DNA of 64,000 bases from Nonomuraea turcica (GCF_030718205.1 NZ_JAUZQF010000005.1:434001-498000); one strand, 5' to 3'; positions 51,612-61,060 are shown, numbered from the stretch's first letter. The notes: a model not told the origin generated them from the sequence alone. Numbers and translations: made by a program.

Positions 51612-52850
51612 GTGAGTGTCGCGCTCGGAACAATCCGCCCGCTGCCGGTTCGCACCACCCCCGTGGTCGACCCCGGCAATCTGTCGGCTGGGCTAGCCTC
51701 TCTGCCAAGCACGGCGCCGTACGCCTGGATCAGGAACGGCGAGGGACTCGTCGGCTGGGGCCAGGCCGCCAGGGTCGCCGTGCCGCCGGGGCCGGGCAGG
51801 TTCGCCTGGGCACGGCAGTGGCTGGCCGGCGTGTTCGGCGACGCGCACGTCGACGACGCCGTCCGCACCCCCGGCTCGGGTCCCGTCGCCTTCGGCAGCT
51901 TCACCTTCGACGAGGACGCCGACGGCTCGGTCCTGGTCGTGCCGCAGGCGGTGCTCGCCCGCCGCGACGGCCACGCCTGGCTGACCACCATCGGGGAAGC
52001 GCCGCTGCAGACCTTCTCGCCCCTGCGCGACCCCGGCCGCATCAGCTACGGCGACGGCAGCCTCTCCGCCCCCGAGTGGGAGCATGTCGTGGCCCGCGCC
52101 GCCCAGCGCATCCGCGACGGCGAGCTGGAGAAGGTCGTGCTCGCCCGCGACCTCGTCGCCACCGCCGAACGCCCCATCGACGTGCGGCTGCTGCTCGCCC
52201 GGCTGGCCCGCCGCTACCCCGAGTGCTACACGTTCTCCGTCGCGGGCCTGGTCGGCGCCACCCCCGAGCTGCTGATCCGGCGCACCGGGCAGGAGATCGA
52301 GTCGCTCGTGCTGGCCGGCACGACCCCGCGCGGCACCGGACCGGCCGACGACGTCGCCCGCGGGGCCGCGCTGCTCGCCTCGGCGAAGGACCGGCACGAG
52401 CACGAATGCGCGATCGCCTCCGTCCGCCAGACCCTCGCCCCACTATGCTCGTCGCTCACCACCCCGGACGAGCCCGAGCTGCTCATGCTGCCCAACGTCC
52501 AGCACCTGGCCAGCCACGTCAGCGGCCGGCTGGCCGACGGCGCGTCGGTGCTGGACGTGGTCGCCGCCATGCACCCCACCGCGGCCGTCGGCGGCACCCC
52601 GACCGACACCGCGATCAAGGTCATCCGCGAGCTGGAGGGCATGGACCGGGCCGGATACGCCGGGCCGGTCGGCTGGATCGACGCCCACGGCGACGGCGAA
52701 TGGGGCATCGCGCTGCGCTCGGGGCTCATCCAGGGCCGCCGCGCCCGCCTGTTCGCCGGCGGCGGCATCATGGGCGACTCCGACCCGGCCGCCGAACTGG
52801 CCGAGGCGCAGGCCAAGTTCCGCGTCATGCAGTACGCGCTGGAGGGCTGA
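51612..52850 (+). CDS. Isochorismate synthase (MenF/EntC type)
   Basis: A 412-residue chorismate-binding enzyme. Conserved blocks are ELEKVVLARDLV (around 165-177), ESLVLAGTTPRGTGPADD, MHPTAAVGGTPTDTAI (the catalytic region) and ARLFAGGGIMGDSDPAAELAE at the end. It turns chorismate into isochorismate for menaquinone or for a salicylate/dihydroxybenzoate siderophore. No men or siderophore genes adjoin, so the pathway is not settled; actinomycetes of this type often use the futalosine route, which leaves a siderophore role open. GTG start at 51612. Confidence 0.92.
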   Translation: MSVALGTIRPLPVRTTPVVDPGNLSAGLASLPSTAPYAWIRNGEGLVGWGQAARVAVPPGPGRFAWARQWLAGVFGDAHVDDAVRTPGSGPVAFGSFTFDEDADGSVLVVPQAVLARRDGHAWLTTIGEAPLQTFSPLRDPGRISYGDGSLSAPEWEHVVARAAQRIRDGELEKVVLARDLVATAERPIDVRLLLARLARRYPECYTFSVAGLVGATPELLIRRTGQEIESLVLAGTTPRGTGPADDVARGAALLASAKDRHEHECAIASVRQTLAPLCSSLTTPDEPELLMLPNVQHLASHVSGRLADGASVLDVVAAMHPTAAVGGTPTDTAIKVIRELEGMDRAGYAGPVGWIDAHGDGEWGIALRSGLIQGRRARLFAGGGIMGDSDPAAELAEAQAKFRVMQYALEG

Positions 52851-52884
52851 GCCCAGCTCGGCTCAGGGGCCGGGCCGGCGCCGC

Positions 52885-53505
52885 TCAGGCGGGGACGTGG
52901 ACGTCCTCGCCCACGGCCACCCGAGCCCGGCCGGCCGTCAGCGTGGCCACCCAGTCGGCGAACGTCGCCACCTCGTCCTCGCCCACCGCGACGGCGAACG
53001 TGACGTCGCTCGCGTACACCACGTCCTCGACCGCGTAACGTGAGGCCCGCAGATCGTTCTCCACCCGCCCGGCCTGGTCGTGCGCCACCGAGACGCGGAC
53101 CCGCTTGGCCGGCACCATCCGCACCGGCTCGGCCCGGTCCAGGGTCTCCGTCACCGCCGACCCGTAGGCCCGCACCAGCCCGCCCGCCCCCAGCAGCACA
53201 CCGCCGAAATAGCGGGTCACCACCGCCACCACGTTGCTGAACCCCCGCCCCACCAGGGCCTGCACCATCGGCGTGCCCGCGGTGCCGCCCGGCTCCCCGT
53301 CGTCGTCGCCCTTCTGAATGCGCTGCCCGATGACGTAGGCGGTGCAGTTGTGGGTGGCGTCGGCGTATTCGCGCCGCCGCCCGGCGATGAACGCCGCCGC
53401 CTCCGCCACGCTGCGCGCGGGCGCAACGGCGCAGAGGAAACGCGATCGCCGCACCTCGGTCTCGTGTTCGACGGTGGTGGTGAGAGTGAGGTACGGAGCA
53501 GGCAC
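52885..53505 (-). CDS. YigZ/IMPACT family protein
   Basis: A 206-residue UPF0029 protein. The IMPACT N-terminal domain has RSRFLCAVAPA, ATHNCTAYVIG and DDGEPGGTAGTPMVQAL, with VVAVVTRYFGGVLLGAGGLVRAYG as the family signature. The C-terminal domain is the EF-G domain IV-like fold. The role is uncertain, possibly in translation regulation. GTG at 53505 is chosen from family length; the frame stays open to 53622. Confidence 0.9.
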   Translation of the reverse strand: MPAPYLTLTTTVEHETEVRRSRFLCAVAPARSVAEAAAFIAGRRREYADATHNCTAYVIGQRIQKGDDDGEPGGTAGTPMVQALVGRGFSNVVAVVTRYFGGVLLGAGGLVRAYGSAVTETLDRAEPVRMVPAKRVRVSVAHDQAGRVENDLRASRYAVEDVVYASDVTFAVAVGEDEVATFADWVATLTAGRARVAVGEDVHVPA

Positions 53506-53587
53506 ATCCGACAGAGTAATGCCGTCGCCGCCGGAACCATCCGGGCTACCATCGCGTTCATTCGATAGGACCTCGGGGAGCGTCTCC

Positions 53588-53974
53588 ATGGACACTGCGA
53601 ACGACGTCATGCCCTTCATCATCTCCGCGATCGGCGCCTACGGCGTGAGCGTGCTGGCCAAGACCAGCGAATTGGCCGCCGACACTCCCGTCGCCCGCGG
53701 CGCCCGCATCCTGCAGCGCGTGTTCGGCCGCGGCGACGCCTCCTCCAAGGCGGTGATCGAGGCGGTGGCCGAGGGGAAGCCTGACGATGTGCCCAGCCAC
53801 GCGGCGTTGAAGTCCGCCATCTCGGCGGCCTTCCGGGCCGATCCTCACCTGTCGCGGGAGGTCGCCGCCATGTTGCCCCGGTCTGCGCTGCCCGCCTCCG
53901 AGGACCGTCCGGTCGCGGTGGGCGGCGGCGTGAGCGTCACGGGGGACGAGGAGAGCAACGACTCGCCTCGCTGA
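53588..53974 (+). CDS. Conserved hypothetical protein, 128 residues
   Basis: MDTANDVMPFIISAIGAYGVSVLAK opens with a hydrophobic segment of about 15 residues. A helical region follows (DASSKAVIEAVAEGKPDDVPSHAALKSAISAAFRADPHLSREVAAML) and a disordered acidic tail. No family is recognised. The pattern resembles small actinobacterial proteins placed next to TIR, TPR or effector genes, but nothing in the neighbourhood supports that here. A strong terminator follows. Confidence 0.65.
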   Translation: MDTANDVMPFIISAIGAYGVSVLAKTSELAADTPVARGARILQRVFGRGDASSKAVIEAVAEGKPDDVPSHAALKSAISAAFRADPHLSREVAAMLPRSALPASEDRPVAVGGGVSVTGDEESNDSPR

Positions 53975-53995
53975 GGGACCACTGAGACATGGCAC

Positions 53996-54024
53996 AGGCC
54001 CGGAGGATCTGCTCCTCCGGGCCT
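53996..54024. terminator. Terminator between convergent genes
   Basis: Perfect 12-bp stem AGGCCCGGAGGA (53996-54007) / TCCTCCGGGCCT (54013-54024), loop TCTGC. It can serve the 128-residue protein gene and the convergent ABC operon. Confidence 0.75.
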
Positions 54025-54172
54025 CGGCGTGCCTTGGGTAATAATGGCCCGTCCACCAACAGGCCGGATGCCTTTACTTTGTAGATCAAAGCTGACCCCC
54101 CGGCTTTTCGCGTCAGCTCCCTTCGTACCTCCGAACTCCTCCCATGTATCGCCCGAAACCCTCAAAATCCGG

Positions 54173-54928
54173 TCATTGTCGCTTCAGCTCGTGTGCCAGT
54201 TCCTCCAGCTCCGCCCCTCCCGCCATGAGCGAGGTCAGCGCCTGCGGCGTGATGTCGGCCTTGGCGTACTCGCCCATACTGGTCCCCCGGTTGAGCAGCA
54301 GGAACCGGTCCCCCACCGGGTAGGCGTGGTGCGGGTTGTGGGTGATGAACACCACGCCGAGCCCCCGGTCGCGGGCCCGGGCGATGTAGCGCAGCACCAC
54401 GCCCGCCTGCTTGACGCCCAGCGCCGAGGTGGGCTCGTCGAGGATGAGCACGCGGGCGCCGAAGTGGACGGCCCTGGCGATGGCCACCGACTGGCGTTCC
54501 CCGCCGGACAGCGTGCCGACCGGCTGGTCGACGTCGCGGATGTCGATGCCCATCGCCTTCAGCTCCTCGCGGGCCACCCGGCGGGCCTGGGCCACGTCGA
54601 AGGCCAGGCCCTTGGTCGGCTCGGAGCCGAGGAAGAAGTTCCGCCACACCGACATGAGCGGGATCATCGCCAGGTCCTGGTAGACGGTGGCGATGCCGCG
54701 GTCGAGCGCGTCGCGCGGGCTGGAGAAGCGCACCTCCGCCCCGTCCACCAGCAGCGTGCCCGCGTCGTGCTGGTGCACCCCGGAGAGGATCTTGATGAGC
54801 GTGGACTTGCCCGCGCCGTTGTCGCCGAGCACGCAGACGACCTGCCCGGCCGCCACGCCCATCGACACCTCGCGCAGCGCCAGCACTGAGCCGAACGTCT
54901 TGCCGATGCCCCGGGTCTCGAGGATCAA
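54173..54928 (-). CDS. Sugar ABC transporter ATP-binding protein (single-domain, FrcA-like)
   Basis: A 251-residue ATPase with Walker [10 protein letters not shown] (35-43), Q-loop [10 protein letters not shown], signature [14 protein letters not shown], Walker [13 protein letters not shown] and [11 protein letters not shown]. Unlike RbsA-type proteins it has one ATPase domain, as in FrcA-like importers of fructose or ribose type. The start is TTG 54928, inside the permease stop and 6 bases after GGAGGT. It is last in the binding protein-permease-ATPase operon. Confidence 0.93.
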   Translation of the reverse strand: MILETRGIGKTFGSVLALREVSMGVAAGQVVCVLGDNGAGKSTLIKILSGVHQHDAGTLLVDGAEVRFSSPRDALDRGIATVYQDLAMIPLMSVWRNFFLGSEPTKGLAFDVAQARRVAREELKAMGIDIRDVDQPVGTLSGGERQSVAIARAVHFGARVLILDEPTSALGVKQAGVVLRYIARARDRGLGVVFITHNPHHAYPVGDRFLLLNRGTSMGEYAKADITPQALTSLMAGGAELEELAHELKRQ

Positions 54929-55956
54929 TGCCGCACCTCCTCGGCGTAGCGCCGGACCAGGCGGTTGGCCAGCGTCGCCAGCAGCAGCATCCCGCCCAGG
55001 AAGAACGTGAACCAGTCGGCGTCCCAGCCCAGGAACACGATGCCCTTGTCGGCCATGCCGAAGATGACCGCGCCGATGGCGGCCCCGATGGCGGAGCCGT
55101 ACCCGCCGGTGAGCAGGCAGCCGCCGATCACGGCCGCGATGATGTAGATGAACTCCTGCCCGATGCCGATATTGGCCTGCACGGAGGTGTAACGCAGCGC
55201 CAGGATCGAGCCGACCAGCCACGCCGCGAACGCCGTCGTCATGAACAGGGCGATCTTCGTACGGGCGGCAGGCACGCCGACCGCGCGGGCGGCCTGCTCG
55301 TTGCCGCCCACCGCGAAGATCCAGTTGCCGGCCTTGGACCGCATGAGCACCCAGGTCGCCACCGCGGTGACCAGGATCCACCACAGGATCGCCACCCGGT
55401 ACGACGTCCCGCCGATCTGGATCGTGCCGGCGAGGACGGCGTTCGCGCCCTCGAACCCGGAGGCCCGGCGCAGGCCGCTGACCTGCACGGTCCCGGTGAT
55501 GGCCTTCGTGACCCCGAGGTTGATCCCCTGCAGCATCAGGAACGTGCCCAGCGTGACGATGAAGCTGGGCAGCTTGGTCCGCGTCACGACGAGCCCGTTG
55601 GCGAGGCCGACGGACAGAGCCACGACCAGGCCGACGAGCATGGCGATCCACACGTTGAACCCGAAGCGGGTGGCCAGGGTGACCAGGATCAGGCCGCTCG
55701 TGCCGGTCAGCACGCCTGCCGACAGGTCGAACTCGCCGCCGATCATCAGCAACGCGACCGCGACCGCCATGATGCCGAGCGTGGCCGCCGGGTCGAGCCA
55801 GTTCGCGATGCCGTCCGGCGACCGGAACACCGGCGACTGGGCGGCGAAGAACACGAACACCACGACCATGCCGACGACCGCGCCCAGCTCAGGCCGGATC
55901 AGCAGGCGGCGGGCCAGCCCGACCTGGGCGACCCGCTCGTCGGCCGTGACCGTCAT
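54925..55956 (-). CDS. Sugar ABC transporter permease (RbsC/FrcC-like)
   Basis: A 343-residue BPD_transp_2 permease with about ten membrane helices. [23 protein letters not shown] (near 70-90) is the family signature, followed by [19 protein letters not shown] and a late [18 protein letters not shown]. It forms the pore of a CUT2-class importer with the neighbouring ATPase. Overlaps on both sides by 4 bases. Confidence 0.94.
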   Translation of the reverse strand: MTVTADERVAQVGLARRLLIRPELGAVVGMVVVFVFFAAQSPVFRSPDGIANWLDPAATLGIMAVAVALLMIGGEFDLSAGVLTGTSGLILVTLATRFGFNVWIAMLVGLVVALSVGLANGLVVTRTKLPSFIVTLGTFLMLQGINLGVTKAITGTVQVSGLRRASGFEGANAVLAGTIQIGGTSYRVAILWWILVTAVATWVLMRSKAGNWIFAVGGNEQAARAVGVPAARTKIALFMTTAFAAWLVGSILALRYTSVQANIGIGQEFIYIIAAVIGGCLLTGGYGSAIGAAIGAVIFGMADKGIVFLGWDADWFTFFLGGMLLLATLANRLVRRYAEEVRH

Positions 55957-56930
55957 CGGGTGCCGGCCTCGGCCAGCTTGGCCACCTGCTCGGCGTTGTC
56001 CTTGGTCACGAACCCCGGCCCGGTGTTGACCGGCAGGCCGCCGCCGACGGTGTTGAGGTTGGCCTTGTACAGGTTGAGGAAGGTGATCGGCAGGTAGCCC
56101 TGCAGGTACTGCTGCTGGTCCACGGCGAACAGGACCTCACCGGCCTTGATCGCGTCCACGACGTCGGCCGACAGGTCGAACGTCGCCAGCTTGGCCTGCG
56201 ACCCCGAGTCCTTGATCGCGTCCCTGGCGGCGATCGCGATGGCCGGGTTAAGCGACAACACGCCGTTGACCTGCTGGTCCGACTGGAGCTTGGCGGTGAC
56301 CTTGGAGGTCACGTCGGCCAGGTTACTCACGTCCACCTGCAGCCGCTCGACGGTCCCGCCGAGGGTCTCCTCGGCGCCCTTGCATCGCTGGTCGAGACCG
56401 ACGTTGCCGGCCTCGTGGATGACGCACAGCAGCTTGGTGACGCCGGCGGCCTTGAGCTGCTCCCCCGCGCCCCGCCCGGCCACGTCCTCCGACTGGCCGA
56501 CGTGCGTGATGGCGCCGACCGCCTTGGAGGAGTCGGCGCCCGAGTTGATGGTCACCACCGGGATCTTCGCGGCGACGGCCTTGCCGATGGCCTCCTTCAG
56601 CGCGTCGGGGTTGGCCATGGAGACCACGACGCCGTCCACCTTCCCGGAGACGGCCTGGTCGATGAGTTGCGACTGCTTGGCGGGGTCACCGTCGCCCTGA
56701 TAGGTGACGCTCACCCCGTACTGCTTGCCCGCGGCCTCGGCGCCGTTCTTGACCACGTCCCAGAAGGAGTCGCCGGGCGCGCCGTGGGTGATGACGGCGA
56801 ACCTGGCGCCACCCGCCTGCGGGGCCACCGAGGTTGCGGGAGAGGCGCTCTGCGCGCTCTGGCCTCCAGAGGAACAGCCGGTCACGGCGAGGGCGCCGAG
56901 CAGGGCCAGCACGATCGGGGTACGTCTCAC
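55953..56930 (-). CDS. Sugar ABC transporter substrate-binding lipoprotein (CUT2 class)
   Basis: A 325-residue lipoprotein: GTG start, short hydrophobic leader and lipobox VTGC with C19. The type I periplasmic-binding fold is FAVITHGAPGDSFWDVVKNGAEAAGK (44-69), DGVVVSMANPDALK, VVTINSGAD and VLSLNPAIAIAARDAIKDSG. The start HGAPGDSFWDVVKNG and the later GAITHVGQSE resemble binding proteins for inositol-, ribose- or fructose-like sugars; the ligand is not fixed. GGAGGTGT is upstream. The gene is divergent from the phytase gene, so inositol or inositol phosphate products are a tempting but unproven ligand. Confidence 0.93.
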   Translation of the reverse strand: MRRTPIVLALLGALAVTGCSSGGQSAQSASPATSVAPQAGGARFAVITHGAPGDSFWDVVKNGAEAAGKQYGVSVTYQGDGDPAKQSQLIDQAVSGKVDGVVVSMANPDALKEAIGKAVAAKIPVVTINSGADSSKAVGAITHVGQSEDVAGRGAGEQLKAAGVTKLLCVIHEAGNVGLDQRCKGAEETLGGTVERLQVDVSNLADVTSKVTAKLQSDQQVNGVLSLNPAIAIAARDAIKDSGSQAKLATFDLSADVVDAIKAGEVLFAVDQQQYLQGYLPITFLNLYKANLNTVGGGLPVNTGPGFVTKDNAEQVAKLAEAGTR

Positions 56931-56942
56931 AGGACACCTCCA

Positions 56943-56961
56943 AGACCAACGGGCTTGGTCT
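56943..56961. promoter_or_regulatory. Inverted repeat in the leader of the sugar ABC operon
   Basis: AGACCAA (56943-56949) / TTGGTCT (56955-56961) is a perfect 7-bp dyad, 13 bases upstream of the binding-protein start, next to its ribosome site. An AT-rich stretch with TTTGTATAGACATAAGG follows towards the phytase gene. It may be an operator for the divergent pair or an RNA hairpin that limits translation. Confidence 0.45.
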
Positions 56962-57053
56962 GGTTGTACCTCAATATCAACTCTTTGTATAGACATAAGG
57001 ACGAATACCGACACCGCTCGTTCACGTGAGGCGGCGACCGTACGGAGGTGATC

Positions 57054-58283
57054 GTGCGACCACTCCTCACCACAGTCCTGATGCTGCTCACCCCCCTGTC
57101 CCCCGGCGTCGCGACCGTCACCGCCACCGCCGAGACCCCGCCCCTGTACGACGACGACGCGGGCGGCAACGCCAACGGCGACGACCCGGCGATCTGGGTG
57201 CACCCGACGCGTCCCGGGCAGAGCGTCGTGATCGCCACCGCCAAGGAGGGCGGCCTGTACGCCTACGCCCTGTCCGGCGCCCAGCTCCAGCACCTTCCCG
57301 CCCAGCCGCCGCCCGGCCCGGACCACGAGCCCGGCCGGCTCAACAACGTCGACCTCGTCCGCGGCTTCCGCCTGTCCACAGGCGCGAAGGTGGACCTGGC
57401 CGTGGCCTCCGACCGTGGGCGCGACCAGCTGCGCGTCTACGCGATCGACCCCGCGAAGGCCGCCGCGGGGCAGCCGCCGCTCACCGACGTCACCGACCCC
57501 GCGGTCCCGTTCGTCTTCAACAGCACCCAGGAGGAGGTCGACGCGGCCGAGACCGCCTACGGCCTGGCCGTCACCGGCACGCAGGTGCTGGTCAGCCGCC
57601 GCCACGAGACCAGGCTCGGCCTGCTGGAGCTGGTCGCCGCGCCCGGCGGCAAGGTCACCTACCGCAAGGTCCGCACCCTCGACCTGCCGTCGAACTTCGC
57701 CCTGCCTGACGGCTCCACCTGGACGCCCTGCCTGGAGCCGGGCGAGCTCCCGCAGGTCGAGGGCATGGTCGTGGACCGCGACGTGCTGTACGCCGCGCAG
57801 GAGGACGTCGGCATCTGGCGCCTGCGCGCGGACCTGACCGGCCGTCCGGTCCTGATGGACCGCGTCAAGGAATACGGCAGGCAGGACACCTACGACCCGG
57901 CGACCGAGGAGTGCGTGCCCGGCCAGGACCGCGGCTACGGCGGCGAGCACCTGGCGGCCGACGCCGAGGGCCTGACGGTGTACGAGACCGGCCGCGACAG
58001 CGGCTACCTGCTGGCCTCCAGCCAGGGGGACGACACCTTCGCCGTCTACGACCGCGCAGGACGCAACGCCTACCTCGGTCAGTTCCGGGTCGGCCCGGGC
58101 GACCGCACGGACGGCGCCGAGGCCAGCGACGGCGCGATGGCCACCAGCGCCCCGCTCGGCCACGCTTACCCCAAGGGCCTGCTGGTCGTGCACGATGGCG
58201 CCGACAGCCCGCCGGACGGCGACCGTGAGGTCACGAACTTCAAGTTCGTGGACTGGCGCAAGGTGGCCCGCTCCTTCACCTAG
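57054..58283 (+). CDS. Secreted beta-propeller phytase
   Basis: A 409-residue exported protein: signal peptide to about residue 27 (LSPGVATVTATAE). The six-bladed BPP phytase fold has DDPAIWVHP (43-51), KEGGLYAYALSG, NNVDLVRGF, SDRGRDQLRVYAID, EGMVVD, and EDVGIWR, all with calcium-binding acidic residues; it ends with GAEASDGAMATSAPL and NFKFVDW. It would release phosphate from phytate outside the cell. The start GTG 57054 follows a full GGAGGTGATC ribosome site. It is divergent from a sugar importer. Confidence 0.92.
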   Translation: MRPLLTTVLMLLTPLSPGVATVTATAETPPLYDDDAGGNANGDDPAIWVHPTRPGQSVVIATAKEGGLYAYALSGAQLQHLPAQPPPGPDHEPGRLNNVDLVRGFRLSTGAKVDLAVASDRGRDQLRVYAIDPAKAAAGQPPLTDVTDPAVPFVFNSTQEEVDAAETAYGLAVTGTQVLVSRRHETRLGLLELVAAPGGKVTYRKVRTLDLPSNFALPDGSTWTPCLEPGELPQVEGMVVDRDVLYAAQEDVGIWRLRADLTGRPVLMDRVKEYGRQDTYDPATEECVPGQDRGYGGEHLAADAEGLTVYETGRDSGYLLASSQGDDTFAVYDRAGRNAYLGQFRVGPGDRTDGAEASDGAMATSAPLGHAYPKGLLVVHDGADSPPDGDREVTNFKFVDWRKVARSFT

Positions 58284-58296
58284 CAGCGGCACCTGC

Positions 58297-58334
58297 GCTG
58301 GGGTATGTGGCGTGCGAGCGCCACATACCCCAGC
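58297..58334. terminator. Bidirectional terminator after the phytase gene
   Basis: Perfect 16-bp stem GCTGGGGTATGTGGCG (58297-58312) / CGCCACATACCCCAGC (58319-58334) with loop TGCGAG, placed between the convergent phytase and TPR genes. Confidence 0.8.
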
Positions 58335-58358
58335 CGAGGGCACCCCTGGCAGGCCTGC

Positions 58359-59717
58359 TCAGGCGTCTACGCCCGGCTCGTGTGCTGCAGGTGAGACCGC
58401 ACGTTCCGCGCCGACGACCGTGTCCAACCCCGAGAGCAGCGCGACGGGGTCTTTGACCATGCCCGGGTTGCGTGCCATGAACGCCAGCTCCCGTGAGGAC
58501 AGGTCGCGAACGGCAAGCACCCCGTCCACCTTCAAAATCAGGATGGAGCCCAGCATGACGACCGCCGTCTGATGCGGCTCCAACGCGGTGATCAGCGCGG
58601 CGACCGCGGCACTCTTCTTCTCATCCACCTCTGCGATCGGCTGATGGAGCAGTCGCACCCGAGCAGCATGTTCGAGCTCCGCCAGGAGCGCCTTGGCCTC
58701 GTCGGAGCCCGACCATGCCCGGACCGCCAGCCGCAGCCTCAGCAGCCATGACCCGCGAATCTCCGGCAGCCGCTGCTCCACCTCCATGCCGAACGCGCGC
58801 AGCACGCCGACAGCGGCACGTTCAACCTCGTCCGAGCCAGACTCGTCCACAAGGTAGATCACGGCCGACGGCCGGTCGCTGAGGTGCTCCTGCAGCCAGG
58901 ACGTCAGGATGCCTTCCAGGAAGGTGGCGGGCGCTTGTACGTCGCCTATGAGGAGTCTTATCGCCTGAGGAGCGACATCTGCGTGGCCGGACTCCGCAGC
59001 ACGATCCCACCAGAGGCGAGCAGTCTCCACGTCGGCCTTCTCGTTCGCCAGCAGCCCGAGCCGATACATCGCCCGCGGCGAGACATCGGCGTCGCCGGCG
59101 TCGGCAACACGTCGCCACCATTCCCCTGCCGTTCTGGGGTCACCATTCTCGTAGGCGGTCACCCCGTGGCGGTACATCTCCAGCGGCGACGTGTCGGCGT
59201 CCAGGACATCGAGAGAGCCGGGGCTCCGGATGTCAGTGCCACCCCCATGGTCGCGGTCCATCTCACCGAGGATGTACACGACGGCCGCCGCCTCGCCACC
59301 TGCCTGGGCGTCTCTCGTCGTCCGTGCTGCGTCGGCCGCGTTCATCGCCGCGGCAGCGTCCGAGTAGCGGTGAAGTGCTTCGAAGACCTCTGCTAAACAG
59401 GCCAGCGACACGATGAGGGGGGCGCCCCCCATCAGGCGGGTGATCGCTACCGCCTCTTGTGCGTGGGGCAACGCTTCCACCGCGCGGTCCCGTCGAAGAA
59501 GGAGCCGGGCCGTGGTGCGGAGGCTGCGCGCCAGGAGCGGCACATGCTCCTCAGAGCGATACACCAAGTCGCGGCTTTTGATGACTGCTTCTCGCGCGCT
59601 ATCGAGGGCGTCGTCGCTCCATCGTGACCGCGATTGCGCCTGCGCGAGCAGGCCCTCGATCGCCCGAACAACGGCTGCGTTCTTCTGGCGCACGCCCTCG
59701 GATTCATTCCGCGCCAC
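58359..59717 (-). CDS. Sel1/TPR-like repeat protein with unassigned C-terminal domain
   Basis: A 452-residue soluble protein. Residues 15-140 are TPR-like helices (ALDSAREAVIKSRDLVYR, LPHAQEAVAITRLM, LACLAEVFEALHRYSDAAAAMNAAD). Residues 175-260 have two Sel1-like repeats (SPLEMYRHGVTAYENGDPRTAGEWWRRVADAGDAD; SPRAMYRLGLLANEKADVETARLWWDRAAESGHAD). The last 180 residues form an unassigned region with SAVIYLVDESGSDEVERAAV and ALEPHQTAVVMLGSILILKVDGVL, an alpha/beta pattern. Such repeat-plus-unknown proteins in actinomycetes are often signalling adaptors; this role is not shown here. GTG start. Codon use is slightly less GC-biased than that of its neighbours. Confidence 0.75.
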   Translation of the reverse strand: MARNESEGVRQKNAAVVRAIEGLLAQAQSRSRWSDDALDSAREAVIKSRDLVYRSEEHVPLLARSLRTTARLLLRRDRAVEALPHAQEAVAITRLMGGAPLIVSLACLAEVFEALHRYSDAAAAMNAADAARTTRDAQAGGEAAAVVYILGEMDRDHGGGTDIRSPGSLDVLDADTSPLEMYRHGVTAYENGDPRTAGEWWRRVADAGDADVSPRAMYRLGLLANEKADVETARLWWDRAAESGHADVAPQAIRLLIGDVQAPATFLEGILTSWLQEHLSDRPSAVIYLVDESGSDEVERAAVGVLRAFGMEVEQRLPEIRGSWLLRLRLAVRAWSGSDEAKALLAELEHAARVRLLHQPIAEVDEKKSAAVAALITALEPHQTAVVMLGSILILKVDGVLAVRDLSSRELAFMARNPGMVKDPVALLSGLDTVVGAERAVSPAAHEPGVDA

Positions 59718-59904
59718 GACAGCGCCTCCTCCCTACCGCGCATGCCTCCACCGTCATCTTCGGCGTGCCGGCGTCGCTCCGCTACCCAGATGCGGCCAGG
59801 ATCGTGGAGATGCCGGAGGACACCGCCGTGACCCCCGGGTGGCCTGCTCGCCCGCCGCTGGTCGTGACCACGATGGGGCCGAGGATTCTGACCCGCGTCG
59901 GGTG

Positions 59905-60999
59905 ATGCCGGACGACGATCTCCGCGACCGCCCCGCCGAGACCTCCGGCGGTGGTCGACTCCTCGACCGTCACGAGCAGGGCCACGAGGTCGGCCCGCAC
60001 CGCGACGGCGACACCTTGAGCTGGAACGCCCGCGCGGGCAAGGCGTACACGATCCAGAACGAGGCGGCCGTCGCCCTGAAGACGCCCGCCACGGCCAGGC
60101 CGGGCACCGCCTTCGAGGCCCAGGTCACGGTCACCGCCACCGGACGGCGTGCGGTGCCCGCCGCCGCCGTGACGCTCACCGTGCCCCAGGGCTGGACCGT
60201 CGAGCCGGCCACCCGCCACCTGGTGGCCGTGGCGCCCGGCGAGAGGCGTACCGCCGCCTTCACCGTCACGCCCGGACCGGCCGACGGCTCGCGCCGCGCG
60301 GTGCTGTCCACGGCGGTCACCGGCGACTCCTGGAAGGGCGCGGCCTCCGCCGTGCTCGCCCTGGAACCCTGCGCCCCGCCCGAGAGCGGTTCGGTCCTGG
60401 TCGCCTGGGACCCGCAGGAAGGCAGCACGGTCGCCGACGCCTCGGGCAACGGCCGCAACGCCACCGTCACCGGCGCCGCCGCGTACGACGCCACGGCCCC
60501 ATCGGGCAGCGGGCTCGTCCTCGACGGCACCACCTACCTGACCACCGCGGACACCACACTCGGACTGGTACGCGAGGCGACCTTCGCCGCCGAGGTCAAG
60601 ATCGCGGGCAGCGGCTACCGCCGGCTGTTCGACTCCCAGCGGTCCGGTGACCCCGGCACGGACGGCGTGCTCCTCGACGTGACCCCGAGCAACACGCTGC
60701 GCTTCATCGGCGCGGGTGTGAACGTCACCCTGAACACCACCCTGCCCACCGGCCGCTGGATCGACCTCGTGGTCACCCTGGACCGCGGCGGCGCCCTCAC
60801 CGCCTATGTGAACGGCGAGCGCAAGGCCACCGGCCAGGCCACCTCCGACGGCATCACCGGCTGCACCTCGCGCCCGCTGCGCTTCGGCGCCGACCAGGGC
60901 GGCGGCCAGCGACTGAGCGGCGGGCTGGACAGGGCCGCCATCATCGCCAGGACGCTGACCGCCGACGAGGTGAAGAACTGGCGGCAGCTCGCCTTCTGA
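59905..60999 (+). CDS. C-terminal remnant of a secreted glycoside hydrolase (NEW3 and LamG domains)
   Basis: From ATG 59905 the frame gives 364 residues, but the first 30 look non-native and there is no signal peptide. GDTLSWNARAGKAYTIQNE resembles the last piece of a glycosidase catalytic module (GH95-like). Then a NEW3 beta-sandwich (ARPGTAFEAQVTVTATGRRAV, VTLTVPQGWTVEP) and a LamG/concanavalin-like domain (VADASGNGRNATVTG, TGRWIDLVVTLDRGGALTAYVNGE). The catalytic domain is missing, so this is probably a 5'-deleted pseudogene. No ribosome site precedes the ATG. A perfect terminator still follows. Confidence 0.6.
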   Translation: MPDDDLRDRPAETSGGGRLLDRHEQGHEVGPHRDGDTLSWNARAGKAYTIQNEAAVALKTPATARPGTAFEAQVTVTATGRRAVPAAAVTLTVPQGWTVEPATRHLVAVAPGERRTAAFTVTPGPADGSRRAVLSTAVTGDSWKGAASAVLALEPCAPPESGSVLVAWDPQEGSTVADASGNGRNATVTGAAAYDATAPSGSGLVLDGTTYLTTADTTLGLVREATFAAEVKIAGSGYRRLFDSQRSGDPGTDGVLLDVTPSNTLRFIGAGVNVTLNTTLPTGRWIDLVVTLDRGGALTAYVNGERKATGQATSDGITGCTSRPLRFGADQGGGQRLSGGLDRAAIIARTLTADEVKNWRQLAF

Positions 61000-61025
61000 C
61001 CTCCGCTCCTTCGCGGCGTGCGTCC

Positions 61026-61060
61026 GGAGCCGGATGGGACCCCACGTCCCATCCGGCTCC
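61026..61060 (+). terminator. Terminator after the LamG remnant
   Basis: Perfect 14-bp stem GGAGCCGGATGGGA (61026-61039) / TCCCATCCGGCTCC (61047-61060), followed by TTGGCGCTTT. Confidence 0.75.
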
